A DNA stretch of 19,963 bases from TCS-49 sp964442515 (GTDB lineage Bacteria; Campylobacterota; Campylobacteria; Campylobacterales; Sulfurovaceae), in the NCBI GenBank assembly GCA_964442515.1, contig CAYUAC010000025.1, positions 1 through 19,963 on the forward strand, given 5' to 3'. The notes under the pieces are model-generated. The model worked only from the letters and a program-made list of their open reading frames with translations. It was not told the origin of the DNA and did not search any database. How positions within the stretch are numbered: position 1 is the stretch's first letter; each line of letters opens with the position of its first letter. The translations under genes were made by a program, and so were the position numbers. Of this stretch, positions 1 to 7,981 are shown in pieces.

Positions 1-32
1 TAAAGTAAAATCAGATTAAAAAAAGGCTTTCT

Positions 33-1058
33 ATGCGCTTTAGCTCCTTTTTTGACGCCTGGCTGTACGGTCCCCGGGGCTATTACGAACAGTACAAAAC
101 CATCGGCAAGGCCGGTGATTTCTATACCGCTGTTTCGGTATCAAACTTTTTCGGTGCCGCTATTGCGGAGGGAATTTACAAACAGATACAGAAAAAGATA
201 CTGCCAAGATCATTTACGCTGGTGGAGATAGGCGCGCACCGGGGGTATCTGCTGTGTGATATGATCCAGTGGCTTTTTACCCGCGACCCTTCCCTTATCG
301 GCTCGCTGGAGTTTGCGATCGTGGAAAAACACCCAAAACTGATCCGGGAGCAAAAAAATTATATCCACAGCCGCTTCGGGCAGGATGTGAACGTAACGCA
401 CTACCGGGATTTGTCGCAGCTGCGAAGCCAAACCGTGGTGGCCGTGGCCAATGAGATTTTTGACGCGTTTGCGTGCGAACTGGTCTATGGCGACAGGATT
501 TGTCACATCGACGGTCAAACGCTGCATCCGTACTGGGTGCAAAACGAGGATGCAGCGATCAAAGCGCAGCAAAAGCGCTACGGTATCGACAAAGGCGAAG
601 TGGCTTTGGGGTTTGAAGATTTTGCGAGCCAACTTGCGGCTACGGGCCAGAGGGTGCATTTTATCACCTTTGATTACGGCCAGAAAGAAGCCAGAAACGA
701 TTTCTCCGTGCGTATTTACAAAAACCATGAAGTCTATCCCTTCTTTGAAAACGGCCTGGATATGCACGCGCTCTATCAAAAAAGTGATTTGACGATGGAT
801 GTGCATTTTGGCCACCTCATCGGGGCGTTTACAGATGCCGGGTTTGATCTGAATGCTTACAAAAGTCAGGGTTCGGCACTGGTGGATTTTGGTATAATTG
901 AGCTTTTAGAAATGTATGCCAAAAAAGCAAGTCCGCAAGCTTATCAGCAGCAGGCGGGCAAGATCAAAACCCTTTTAGCCCCCGATCAGATGGGCGAGCG
1001 TTTTGCTATGGCATATTTTGTTTATCAAGGAAACACCCATGCAACTGAAAATAAATGA
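33..1058 (+). CDS. MidA/NDUFAF7-family SAM-dependent methyltransferase
   Basis: A 341-residue soluble protein of the MidA (DUF185, NDUFAF7-like) class I methyltransferase family. The family-typical N-terminal segment is visible: GYYEQY (16-21), a GDFYTAVSVSNFFG stretch (28-41) and the SAM-binding turn EIGAHRGYLL (65-74), which replaces the usual GxGxG. In mitochondria the family dimethylates an arginine of a complex I subunit; the bacterial substrate is not established, so the role here is inferred. Length is slightly below the usual 350-400. ATG 33 is preceded by AAAAGG with 6 nt spacing and by an in-frame stop at 6-8, so no long extension is possible. The 3' end overlaps the thiS-like gene by 20 nt, suggesting co-translation. 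Confidence 0.85.
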   Translation: MRFSSFFDAWLYGPRGYYEQYKTIGKAGDFYTAVSVSNFFGAAIAEGIYKQIQKKILPRSFTLVEIGAHRGYLLCDMIQWLFTRDPSLIGSLEFAIVEKHPKLIREQKNYIHSRFGQDVNVTHYRDLSQLRSQTVVAVANEIFDAFACELVYGDRICHIDGQTLHPYWVQNEDAAIKAQQKRYGIDKGEVALGFEDFASQLAATGQRVHFITFDYGQKEARNDFSVRIYKNHEVYPFFENGLDMHALYQKSDLTMDVHFGHLIGAFTDAGFDLNAYKSQGSALVDFGIIELLEMYAKKASPQAYQQQAGKIKTLLAPDQMGERFAMAYFVYQGNTHATENK

Positions 1059-1239
1059 TATAGACAAAGAGTTTGAAGAAGGCATCACAATAGAGCGTAT
1101 CATGCAGCAACTGCAGGTTCAGGACAAGGTAATGGCCGTAGCGGTCAATATGGATATTGTCAAAAAAGACAAATGGAGCAGCTTCGTCCCCAAAGAGGGT
1201 GACGAGATAGAGATGCTGCACTTTGTGGGCGGTGGATAA
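1039..1239 (+). CDS. thiS: ThiS-like sulfur carrier protein (ubiquitin-like)
   Basis: A 66-residue beta-grasp protein of the ThiS/MoaD group. It has the family pattern: a short N-terminal strand pair, a central VAVNMDIVKKDKW segment (about 34-46), GDEIEMLHFV and a C-terminal Gly-Gly (here GGG), the site of adenylation and thiocarboxylate formation. ThiS donates sulfur for the thiazole ring of thiamine. The start at 1039 is preferred over an upstream in-frame codon at 1003 because an AAGGA box lies 8 nt upstream and the residues before it do not belong to the family. It overlaps the methyltransferase by 20 nt. No thiG, thiF or thiH is in the window, so the identity (thiamine carrier or another sulfur relay carrier) rests on sequence alone. 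Confidence 0.8.
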   Translation: MQLKINDIDKEFEEGITIERIMQQLQVQDKVMAVAVNMDIVKKDKWSSFVPKEGDEIEMLHFVGGG

Positions 1240-1240
1240 G

Positions 1241-2848
1241 ATGGAATCGATTCTTATCGTCATATTATCAGCGATCACCATCGCAACGATCTTAAACGTC
1301 ATTTTGCGACGTTTTAACGTTCCCACCATTATCGGTTATATCTTTACCGGCGCGGTGATTGCGTATATGTTTGATCTTGGCAGCGCCCATGACGGAGAGC
1401 TGGCCCACATCGCCGAGTTTGGTATCGTATTTTTAATGTTTACCATCGGCCTTGAAATCTCATTTGCGCACTTAAAGAGTATGAAGTACGAAGTCTTTGT
1501 CAACGGCGCGGTGCAGGTACTGCTTACTGCCGCGGTCGTCTTTGCGATCGCGCATTTTGGATTTGGGCAGGAGATAAAATCAAGCATCATCATCGGCGCG
1601 GCCATCGCGCTGTCTTCGACGGCAATCGTGCTCAAAGTCCTTAATGAAAGCGGCAAGATCAACAGCGAATTTGGCAAACGTTCTCTGGGGATACTGCTGT
1701 TTCAGGATATGGCCGTCGTACCCATTTTGCTGATGATCACCATCTTTGCCTCAGATGACAGTTCGCTTGGGCAGTTGATGACCACCACGCTCATTAACGC
1801 CGTTATCGCGCTGCTTATTTTATATATTCTGGGCAAATACGTGCTTGAGAGGGTGCTGAAACTGGTCGCTGACAGCAACGAAATCTACATGGGCGCGATC
1901 TTGCTAATCGTGGTGGGCAGTTCCTACATCGCCCACGCTTTCGGGTTTTCCTATTCGCTGGGGGCGTTTATCGCGGGGATGATGATTGCCGAGACCAAAT
2001 ACCGCCATCAGATTGAGGCTGACCTGATCCCGTTTCGCGATATCTTGCTGGGGCTGTTTTTTATCACCATCGGTATGCAGATCGATTTTACCACGCTGGG
2101 CCAAAACATTACCGGCGTTTTGGGTCTTTTGGTCACGATTATGACGATGAAAGCCCTGCTGATCTTTGCGATCGTACGCGCCAGTTCACAAAAACGCACC
2201 GCCATCAAAACGGCGATGTCGCTGTCGCAGATCGGGGAATTTTCCCTGGCGATTGTCGCCCTGGCCAACTCAAACGGCCTGCTGGAACCTTCAACGGTAC
2301 AGGTACTGATCGTGACAGTCGTGCTATCCATGATCATCACGCCTTTCATCCTCAACCATATCAGCCGGCTTGCCGATATTTTCGCCAAAGAAAGCACTCC
2401 GGAGGACTTAATCATCCAAAGTGCCGGGTACAGAAACCATGTCATCGTCTGCGGTTACGGCAATACCGGCCAGGATATCGTCAAACGCCTTGAGAAACAA
2501 AACATTCCCTACGTCATTATCGAAATCGATCTGAAACTGGTCGAACAGGGCAAGGCCGAGGGCCGCAATATCGTCTTTGGCAACGCGGCCCAGAAAACGG
2601 TACTGGAAAATATCGATATCAAAAACGCGTCCAGCATCATCGTAGCTATTGACAACTTTGCCAAACTGCAGATGGTCGTAGAGATCGTTCATCAGATCAG
2701 ACCCGGAATCGACGTTGTTGCCAGAGTTGAAAATCAGATGCAAAAAGAGATTCTTGGCAGTTTTCACCTCAAACACGTCGTCAGCAATTCGGCAGTCATG
2801 GCCGACCTGCTTGTGGATGAAGCGCTTAGCTGCAAGCTTTCATCGTAA
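1241..2848 (+). CDS. CPA2-family cation/proton antiporter with C-terminal TrkA-N (RCK) domain, KefB-like
   Basis: A 535-residue inner-membrane transporter. Residues 3-380 are an almost continuous series of hydrophobic helices of the Na+/H+ exchanger domain, with the CPA2 signature LLFQDMAVVPILL (Q155-D156). After a linker, residues ~400-520 form a Rossmann TrkA-N/RCK domain with the nucleotide-binding loop GYGNTG (405-410) and an acidic IIEID strand end. No TrkA-C domain follows. The family exchanges K+ or Na+ for protons, gated by NAD(H) or adenine nucleotides; the ion is not determinable here. ATG 1241 is chosen because GGTGGA lies just upstream, whereas a TTG at 1223 would add six residues. 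It starts 1 nt after the thiS stop and runs 23 nt into the convergent histidine kinase gene. Confidence 0.88.
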   Translation: MESILIVILSAITIATILNVILRRFNVPTIIGYIFTGAVIAYMFDLGSAHDGELAHIAEFGIVFLMFTIGLEISFAHLKSMKYEVFVNGAVQVLLTAAVVFAIAHFGFGQEIKSSIIIGAAIALSSTAIVLKVLNESGKINSEFGKRSLGILLFQDMAVVPILLMITIFASDDSSLGQLMTTTLINAVIALLILYILGKYVLERVLKLVADSNEIYMGAILLIVVGSSYIAHAFGFSYSLGAFIAGMMIAETKYRHQIEADLIPFRDILLGLFFITIGMQIDFTTLGQNITGVLGLLVTIMTMKALLIFAIVRASSQKRTAIKTAMSLSQIGEFSLAIVALANSNGLLEPSTVQVLIVTVVLSMIITPFILNHISRLADIFAKESTPEDLIIQSAGYRNHVIVCGYGNTGQDIVKRLEKQNIPYVIIEIDLKLVEQGKAEGRNIVFGNAAQKTVLENIDIKNASSIIVAIDNFAKLQMVVEIVHQIRPGIDVVARVENQMQKEILGSFHLKHVVSNSAVMADLLVDEALSCKLSS

Positions 2849-4040
2849 AATAAAAGCAGTTCCACCCGCTGTCGTGGTCATACGCAAGCCTGCTGCCGTG
2901 CAGCTGTAATATCGTATCACACAGATACAATCCAAGGCCCAGCCCCTTGCTGCCGCTTGCTTTGACAAAAGCTTCGATGTAGTATGCCAGGGGCTTGTCA
3001 AGGGGCGGGGCTTTGGAATAAATCCTGACCTGCCCGTCTGCGGCTTCAATACGCACCCCGGCAGCGGAGTGTTTCTGAGCGTTTTCCAGCAGATTTTTAA
3101 GCACGATCATCAGCATCTCTTCATCGGCGTATATCTCAAAATCTTTGATATCTTCGCCAAACCGCGCTTCTGTAAAATACAGCCGTTTTGTATTGTCGTA
3201 AACCCGCCCGAAGCGGAGTTTTTTCTTTCGGATCACGGACATTTTTGCTTTTTCCAGCGTCGCGATATTTTTCACGATCGTATCCATGCGCGAAAAGACG
3301 TTTTTTAAAAGCTGCTTATCGCTTGAATCTTCCAGCAGTTCCACCGCGATCTTACCTTTTGCGATGGGTGTTTTAAGCTCGTGCATAAAGTTTTTCATAA
3401 ACAGGTTTTTAGACTCTATCAGCGAGTCGATATTGGCAATGGCCCGGTCAAAACTCTGCGCGATCATGCCGATCTCATCTTTTTGATCCATCCCGACCTT
3501 AACGGTCGTATCGCCCCTGCCAAACTGCACGATCTTTCGCTGCAGCCGTTTCAGCGGCCACAGTTTTTTTAAAATCATAATATACAGGGTTATAAAGGTT
3601 ACCAAAAATACAAACAATAAAATAGAAGCGATATAGATATTATACGATTTTGGTTTCATATCCTGCAGCATAAGGTTATAGCCGCGTTCTTGTATATAAA
3701 TATAATAATCATCTTCATATACAAAAACACGGACCCGTGAATCAAACTGTTCGCGAAAAAAGATCACTTCACCCTCTTTTAAAACACGCAGCGCTTTTTT
3801 ATCTTTTTGGACCGGTTTGACGCTATATTTATCATACAGCATTTGCAACTGATCTTTTTCGGGAAGAAACTGTAAGCCCGAAAGAAAGCCGTTGGAGATA
3901 AGCTGGTAGCGGTTTTCCCGCTGCATTTGGAAGTTTTTGCGGTCATAATGCAAAAACAGCAAGAAAGCCGCGACGATGATCAAAACCGCCAGGGTAAAAA
4001 CAATATGAATGAATGCGGTTATGGAGATGTTTTTCATCAT
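2826..4040 (-). CDS. Sensor histidine kinase, ArsS/CprS type
   Basis: A 404-residue membrane kinase. TM1 spans about residues 7-30, a ~100-residue periplasmic sensor region follows (31-133), TM2 is at 134-157, then HAMP (~158-208). The H-box FMHELKTP carries phospho-acceptor H220. The ATP-binding domain has an N-box (LKNLLENAQKH, N316/N320) and a glycine-rich GLGLGL lid (366-371). The usual DxGxG G1 box is not recognisable between them; the segment is short and reads SKAPPLDKPLAYYIEAF, a shape I associate with the ArsS family. It lies 9 nt downstream of its regulator and in the order htrA-regulator-kinase, as in C. jejuni htrA-cprRS, so a role in envelope or pH stress sensing is inferred. ATG 4040 has only a weak ribosome-binding site; M2 is an alternative. 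Confidence 0.85.
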   Translation of the reverse strand: MMKNISITAFIHIVFTLAVLIIVAAFLLFLHYDRKNFQMQRENRYQLISNGFLSGLQFLPEKDQLQMLYDKYSVKPVQKDKKALRVLKEGEVIFFREQFDSRVRVFVYEDDYYIYIQERGYNLMLQDMKPKSYNIYIASILLFVFLVTFITLYIMILKKLWPLKRLQRKIVQFGRGDTTVKVGMDQKDEIGMIAQSFDRAIANIDSLIESKNLFMKNFMHELKTPIAKGKIAVELLEDSSDKQLLKNVFSRMDTIVKNIATLEKAKMSVIRKKKLRFGRVYDNTKRLYFTEARFGEDIKDFEIYADEEMLMIVLKNLLENAQKHSAAGVRIEAADGQVRIYSKAPPLDKPLAYYIEAFVKASGSKGLGLGLYLCDTILQLHGSRLAYDHDSGWNCFYFTMKACS

Positions 4041-4049
4041 GGTGTTTGC

Positions 4050-4718
4050 TTAGGTATACAGTGCATACCCTATACCCCGGATCGATTTGATAAATTTTCT
4101 GCTGTCATCGATCGCGGCCAGTTTGTTGCGCAGCCTGGAAATGATCACGTCGATATTTTTCAGACTGCTGCTGTCGTCTATATGTTCACTGGCATAGATA
4201 AACTCTTCTCTTGAAACAGCGCTGTTTTCGCGGCTTATCAAGAGGGAGAGAATATCAAACTCAGCCAGGGTTAATTCCAATATATGCCCTTGGAACTTGA
4301 TGGTATTGTCAAAAATTTCAAAGAGATTAGTTTGTTTACTGCTGTCTTGGCTGCTGTCGGCTCTGCGCCGCAGTACCGATTTGATTCTTGCTTCCAACTC
4401 GCGCGGGTCGTAGGGCTTTGGCAGATAATCATCCGCGCCTCGGTCCAAGCCCATAACCTTGTCGAGTATATCATCCCTTGCTGATGAGATAATAATGGGT
4501 ATATCCGATTTTTCCTTGATCTTGCCGATGACTTCCAACCCGTCCATCTCAGGCAGGGTCAAATCCAGTATCACCAGGTCATATTCTTTTTGCGTCAACT
4601 GCGAAAGCCCTATATAGGGACTTTCACAATTATCAACCTCAATATCAAAGGGCCCCAGATAACGAACGATGACATCGGCAAGTTCTAAGTCGTCTTCAAT
4701 CATCAATACCCGTATCAC
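4050..4718 (-). CDS. OmpR/PhoB-family response regulator, ArsR/CprR type
   Basis: A 222-residue two-component regulator. The receiver domain (1-~115) has the acidic pocket IEDD (7-10), phospho-acceptor D52 in LDLTLPEMDG and the conserved K101 in LPKPYDP. A Ser/Gln-rich linker (about 114-123) leads to a winged-helix DNA-binding domain (~125-222) ending in KSIRGIGYALYT. The start is GTG 4718, supported by GGAG six nt upstream, which lies inside the last codons of htrA; the next ATG (4703) would remove the first beta strand. It begins 3 nt after htrA ends and is followed 9 nt later by its cognate kinase. From the arrangement it most likely corresponds to CprR of Campylobacter or ArsR (HP0166) of Helicobacter; its targets are not known from sequence. 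Confidence 0.88.
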   Translation of the reverse strand: MIRVLMIEDDLELADVIVRYLGPFDIEVDNCESPYIGLSQLTQKEYDLVILDLTLPEMDGLEVIGKIKEKSDIPIIISSARDDILDKVMGLDRGADDYLPKPYDPRELEARIKSVLRRRADSSQDSSKQTNLFEIFDNTIKFQGHILELTLAEFDILSLLISRENSAVSREEFIYASEHIDDSSSLKNIDVIISRLRNKLAAIDDSRKFIKSIRGIGYALYT

Positions 4719-4721
4719 GGC

Positions 4722-6134
4722 TTACTCCACAATCTGCATGAAGGTTTGTCCGTAGCGGTTGATAAAGACTTTCTTTTTACCTTCATAGCGCTGCAGTGCC
4801 GTTTGCAAATCATCCATATCCGTAATTTCAAAGCTTTCAATCTGGATGATCACGTCACCGGGTTTAAACCCGAGCTTTTCGGCCTGACTTCCCGGATCCA
4901 CGTCAGCAACCAGCACACCCTCGATATTTTCGGGCAGGCGGTATTTTTGCGCCAGAGAAGTATCAATGGAACTTAGCTGCAACCCTTTTGCAAGTGCCGT
5001 GGTCAGATTGGGTCCGGAACTTTCGCGGTCGATGAGTTCCAGCATCGTCGCTTTGTTTTCACCTTCGCGTTCATATTCGATCTGAACCTTTTGGCCGGGC
5101 TGATAAGAACCGATTTTACGCGACAGATCCGATGCGTCCTCAACGGGTTCACCGTCGACGGCGTAGATAAGATCGCCCCGTTTCAAGCCTGCCTCGTCCG
5201 CGGGCGAACCGGGTTCTATATCCATAACAAGCGCGCCGTTTGTATGGTCATACATCGACCTGGCTTCTTTCTGAATATCCTGAATCGATACGCCCATATA
5301 ACCGCGTTCGATCGTACCGTATTTGGCCAGCTTGTCAACGATGTTTTGTACCATCGCAGCGGGAATGGCAAAGCCGATTCCGTTGTTGCCGCCGCTTCTG
5401 GTCAGAATCGCGCTATTAATACCGATCAGTACGCCCCTGCTGTCAATAAGCGCGCCCCCGGAGTTGCCGGGGTTGATAGAAGCGTCGGTCTGGATAAAAT
5501 CCTCATACCGGTTGATACCCACCTTATCGCGGTTGGTTGCCGATATAATTCCCTGGGTTACGGTTTGCCCGACACCGAAGGGATTGCCGATTGCAAAAAC
5601 GACATCGCCGATTCGCAAATCCTCGTTTTTTGCGATGGTCGCGGGCCGCAGATTGTCCGCGTCTATCTGAATCAGCGCAAGATCGCTTTCTTTATCGGTG
5701 CCTACTATCTTGGCTTCGTACTCTTTGTCGCTGCCGCCAAGGGTCACGACAATCTCATCTGCGTTGCGGACGACGTGGCTGTTGGTAACGATGTGACCCT
5801 CTTTACTCAAGATCACCCCGCTTCCTAGCGAGCGCTGTACTCTTTCTTTTGGAAAGGCGTCCTTAAAATCCCTGCCGAAAAACCGCTTAAAGAACGGATC
5901 GTCAAACATCTGTCCAAAGGGGCTGGAGGAAAATGACGTCTTGGTCGTTTTCTGTGTCGAAATATTCACCACAGACGCCATCGCTTCTTTTACACTGTTA
6001 TGATATGAAGCGATAACGTTATTTTCCTGCGCGTCCACTCTTTTTGCTTTTTTTTCGGGATGGATAAAATCAATATCTTGCGCCAGCGTCGATACGGTGA
6101 TCAATGCCGCGCTCAAAAGTATTTTTATTGTCAT
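4722..6134 (-). CDS. htrA: HtrA/DegP-type periplasmic serine protease
   Basis: A 470-residue trypsin-like protease/chaperone of the periplasm. A short signal peptide (about 1-18, hydrophobic core ILLSAALITVSTLA) is followed by the protease domain with the triad H120 (TNSHVV), D151 (ESDLAL) and S225 (NPGNSGGAL). Two PDZ domains follow (~276-365 and ~385-465). HtrA degrades or refolds misfolded envelope proteins; in Campylobacter and Helicobacter it is also secreted and cleaves host junction proteins. ATG 6134 is chosen over an in-frame ATG at 6152: AAAGGAGAG lies just upstream of 6134, and a TATAAT at 6155-6160 would start transcription inside the longer version. It is the first gene of a three-gene set with the downstream regulator and kinase. 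Confidence 0.95.
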   Translation of the reverse strand: MTIKILLSAALITVSTLAQDIDFIHPEKKAKRVDAQENNVIASYHNSVKEAMASVVNISTQKTTKTSFSSSPFGQMFDDPFFKRFFGRDFKDAFPKERVQRSLGSGVILSKEGHIVTNSHVVRNADEIVVTLGGSDKEYEAKIVGTDKESDLALIQIDADNLRPATIAKNEDLRIGDVVFAIGNPFGVGQTVTQGIISATNRDKVGINRYEDFIQTDASINPGNSGGALIDSRGVLIGINSAILTRSGGNNGIGFAIPAAMVQNIVDKLAKYGTIERGYMGVSIQDIQKEARSMYDHTNGALVMDIEPGSPADEAGLKRGDLIYAVDGEPVEDASDLSRKIGSYQPGQKVQIEYEREGENKATMLELIDRESSGPNLTTALAKGLQLSSIDTSLAQKYRLPENIEGVLVADVDPGSQAEKLGFKPGDVIIQIESFEITDMDDLQTALQRYEGKKKVFINRYGQTFMQIVE

Positions 6135-6154
6135 GAACTCTCCTTTCACCATGT

Positions 6155-6160
6155 ATTATA
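6155..6160 (-). promoter_or_regulatory. -10 element of the htrA operon promoter
   Basis: On the minus strand a perfect TATAAT occurs at 6160-6155, 20 nt before the htrA ATG at 6134. It predicts a transcript start near 6148 and a leader of about 14 nt containing the Shine-Dalgarno AAAGGAG. No good -35 hexamer is seen at 16-18 bp, which is common in Campylobacterota sigma70 promoters. Confidence 0.55.
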
Positions 6161-6185
6161 ACGCTGCATAATTAATACGGCGTAA

Positions 6186-6216
6186 ATCAAGGGTTAATCA
6201 TTAGTAAACCCCTGAT
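6186..6216. repeat. Imperfect inverted repeat between queA and htrA
   Basis: The arms ATCA-A-GGGTT and AACCC-C-TGAT pair over 9 of 10 positions around an 11-nt centre (6196-6206). It lies between the queA stop and the htrA -10 box. On the minus strand it is followed by only a short T run, so it could be a weak terminator after queA or a binding site upstream of the htrA promoter. The sequence cannot decide between these. Confidence 0.4.
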
Positions 6217-6219
6217 GCG

Positions 6220-7245
6220 TTAAATAATCAGCATTCCGTCTCCGTAGCTGAAAAAGCGGTAGCGCTGCCGTACGGCTTCTTCATACAGCCGCAGACAGGT
6301 CTGTATTCCGACAAAGGAAGCCACCAGCATCAAAAGCGTGGATTTTGGCAGGTGAAAATTGGTCAGCAGATGATCAACCCGCACCGGCGGATTGCCCGGA
6401 TGCAAAAAAAGATCACACTGCCCTTTAGTTTTTTTGGTTCTTGCGTAATATTCCGCCGTTCTGGTTACGGTGGTACCGATAGCGGTGATTTTAGCATCTG
6501 AGTCCAGCAGCGCCTGCGCACCGGGACCGATCTCGTAATACTCGCTGTGCATAGGGTGGTCGGTTATTTTGTCCGTCTGGACGGGTTTGAAGGTTCCCGC
6601 GCCCACATGCAGGGTTAAAAACCGTGTTTCATACTCTTTTTGCAGCCGCTCATACATCGCCTGATCAAAATGCAGCGACGCCGTGGGAGCCGCGACCGCA
6701 CCCTGTCTGGACGCAAAGACGCTTTGGTACTCTTTTTCGTCGCTTTTGTCATCGGGTCGGTCGATATAGGGAGGCAGGGGTACGTGGCCGATTGTCTCAA
6801 GCACGCCTGCCAGGGCGTAAAAATCCAGCCGCCTGTTTTCTTGCCAAAAACTCACAATGCGCGTACCGCCGGGCAAAAGCTCTTCAACGACGGCACAAAG
6901 CCCGTTGTCAAACAGCAGTTTGCCCCCTTTTTGAACCCGTCCTTTAATCATCACTTCAAAAAACGCTTGGCCTACCGGGCTATTGACCAAAAGCTCGACT
7001 TTGCCGCCGCTTTCTTTTCTACCGTGTATTCTGGCTTTGATCACCTTGGTATCATTAAGCAATACGGCACTGTCATTTGGCAGGTATTCAAAAAAACGGG
7101 CAAAGGTTGTGTGCGTGATCCTGTCACGCTCCCTGTCATACACTAAAAGCCGCGCACTGCTTTTTGGCTCGGCCGCGCGTTTAGCGATCAACTCCGGGGG
7201 CAATTCGTAATCATAACTGCCACTCAGCGCCGGATCAAGACTCAC
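6220..7245 (-). CDS. queA: S-adenosylmethionine:tRNA ribosyltransferase-isomerase
   Basis: QueA, 341 residues (E. coli 356), transfers and isomerises the ribosyl group of SAM onto 7-aminomethyl-7-deazaguanine in tRNA, the penultimate step of queuosine formation. Family blocks are present: YELPPELIAKRAAEPKSSAR near the N terminus, LLNDTKVIKAR, APTASLHF, LHVGAGTFKPV and NFHLPKSTLLMLVASF. The start is GTG 7245, supported by GAGGAAA upstream; it overlaps the end of tatC by 11 nt, so translation is probably coupled. Order tatB-tatC-queA matches other Campylobacterota. The gene has no internal anomaly. Confidence 0.96.
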   Translation of the reverse strand: MSLDPALSGSYDYELPPELIAKRAAEPKSSARLLVYDRERDRITHTTFARFFEYLPNDSAVLLNDTKVIKARIHGRKESGGKVELLVNSPVGQAFFEVMIKGRVQKGGKLLFDNGLCAVVEELLPGGTRIVSFWQENRRLDFYALAGVLETIGHVPLPPYIDRPDDKSDEKEYQSVFASRQGAVAAPTASLHFDQAMYERLQKEYETRFLTLHVGAGTFKPVQTDKITDHPMHSEYYEIGPGAQALLDSDAKITAIGTTVTRTAEYYARTKKTKGQCDLFLHPGNPPVRVDHLLTNFHLPKSTLLMLVASFVGIQTCLRLYEEAVRQRYRFFSYGDGMLII

Positions 7246-7981
7246 TGCCGCTTTCCTCAGTTTCCGGGGCGGGTTTTTCGGGATTGATCATCTTCGCAAT
7301 CCAGATTGACACCCCGTACAGCAGGATCATAGGCCCTGACATCAGCATCTGCGTAATCACATCCGGCGGAGTCAAAATCGCTGAAATGATAAAGATAAAG
7401 ACCACGGCGTATTTAAAAAAGCCCTTCAGCGATTCATCGGTCACCAGCCCGATGGTAGCCAGGAAAAAGGTGATCACGGGCAGTTCAAAGCTTAACCCAA
7501 AGCCTATCATCAGCTTGGTAAAAAAGCCTACGTACTCATTGATCTTTGGCGCCACATTAACCAGCGTGTTCCCGAAATTAACCAAAAACTCAAAGCCAAA
7601 GGGTACGACGATATAGTACGCAAACGCCGCTCCCATCACAAACATCAGCGTAGCAAAAAAGGTAAAGGGCACGATGAATTTTTTTTCATTGGCATACAGC
7701 CCCGGGGCGACAAACAGCCACAACTGCCAAAAGATCATGGGCAGCGAAATGATAAAGGCGGTAAAAAAACTCACCTTCAAAGCCGTAAAGAATGCTTCGG
7801 GTACGCCTGTTGCGATCATACTGGCCTGTTCGGGCAAAACCGCTTTTAAAGGTTTCATCATCCACTCTAGTATGGGTTCGTAAAAATAAAAAGATATCAC
7901 AAACATCACGATTACGGTGATGATAATATAGCCTAAGCGCTTGCGCAGTTCGGCGATATGGGGTTTAATCTCCTCAAGCAT
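7235..7981 (-). CDS. tatC: Twin-arginine translocase subunit TatC
   Basis: TatC, 248 residues, is the six-helix inner-membrane receptor that recognises twin-arginine signal peptides and exports folded, often cofactor-bearing, proteins. The N terminus has the family signature PHIAELRKRL, and six hydrophobic segments can be counted, with the first periplasmic loop carrying the SMIATGVPEAFFTALKVSFF block and a central PVITFFLATIGLV. The C terminus is short, acidic and cytoplasmic. Two close starts exist (7987 and 7981); 7981 gives MLEEIKPH and stands at proper distance from AAAAAGG, whereas 7987 abuts that box. It overlaps tatB by 8 nt (14 nt with the upstream start) and queA by 11 nt. Confidence 0.95.
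   Translation of the reverse strand: MLEEIKPHIAELRKRLGYIIITVIVMFVISFYFYEPILEWMMKPLKAVLPEQASMIATGVPEAFFTALKVSFFTAFIISLPMIFWQLWLFVAPGLYANEKKFIVPFTFFATLMFVMGAAFAYYIVVPFGFEFLVNFGNTLVNVAPKINEYVGFFTKLMIGFGLSFELPVITFFLATIGLVTDESLKGFFKYAVVFIFIISAILTPPDVITQMLMSGPMILLYGVSIWIAKMINPEKPAPETEESGSES

Noticed and set aside
210..815. A 201-codon open frame opposite the MidA gene
   Set aside because: Shadow of a conserved gene; composition is not protein-like and there is no promoter.
5091..5828. A 245-codon open frame antisense to htrA
   Set aside because: It lies opposite the conserved protease and PDZ coding region, has no ribosome-binding site or recognisable family; it is a codon-bias shadow.
4722..6152. 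A six-residue longer HtrA starting at 6152
   Set aside because: The TATAAT at 6155-6160 would place the transcript start after this ATG, and the strong Shine-Dalgarno stands before the ATG at 6134.
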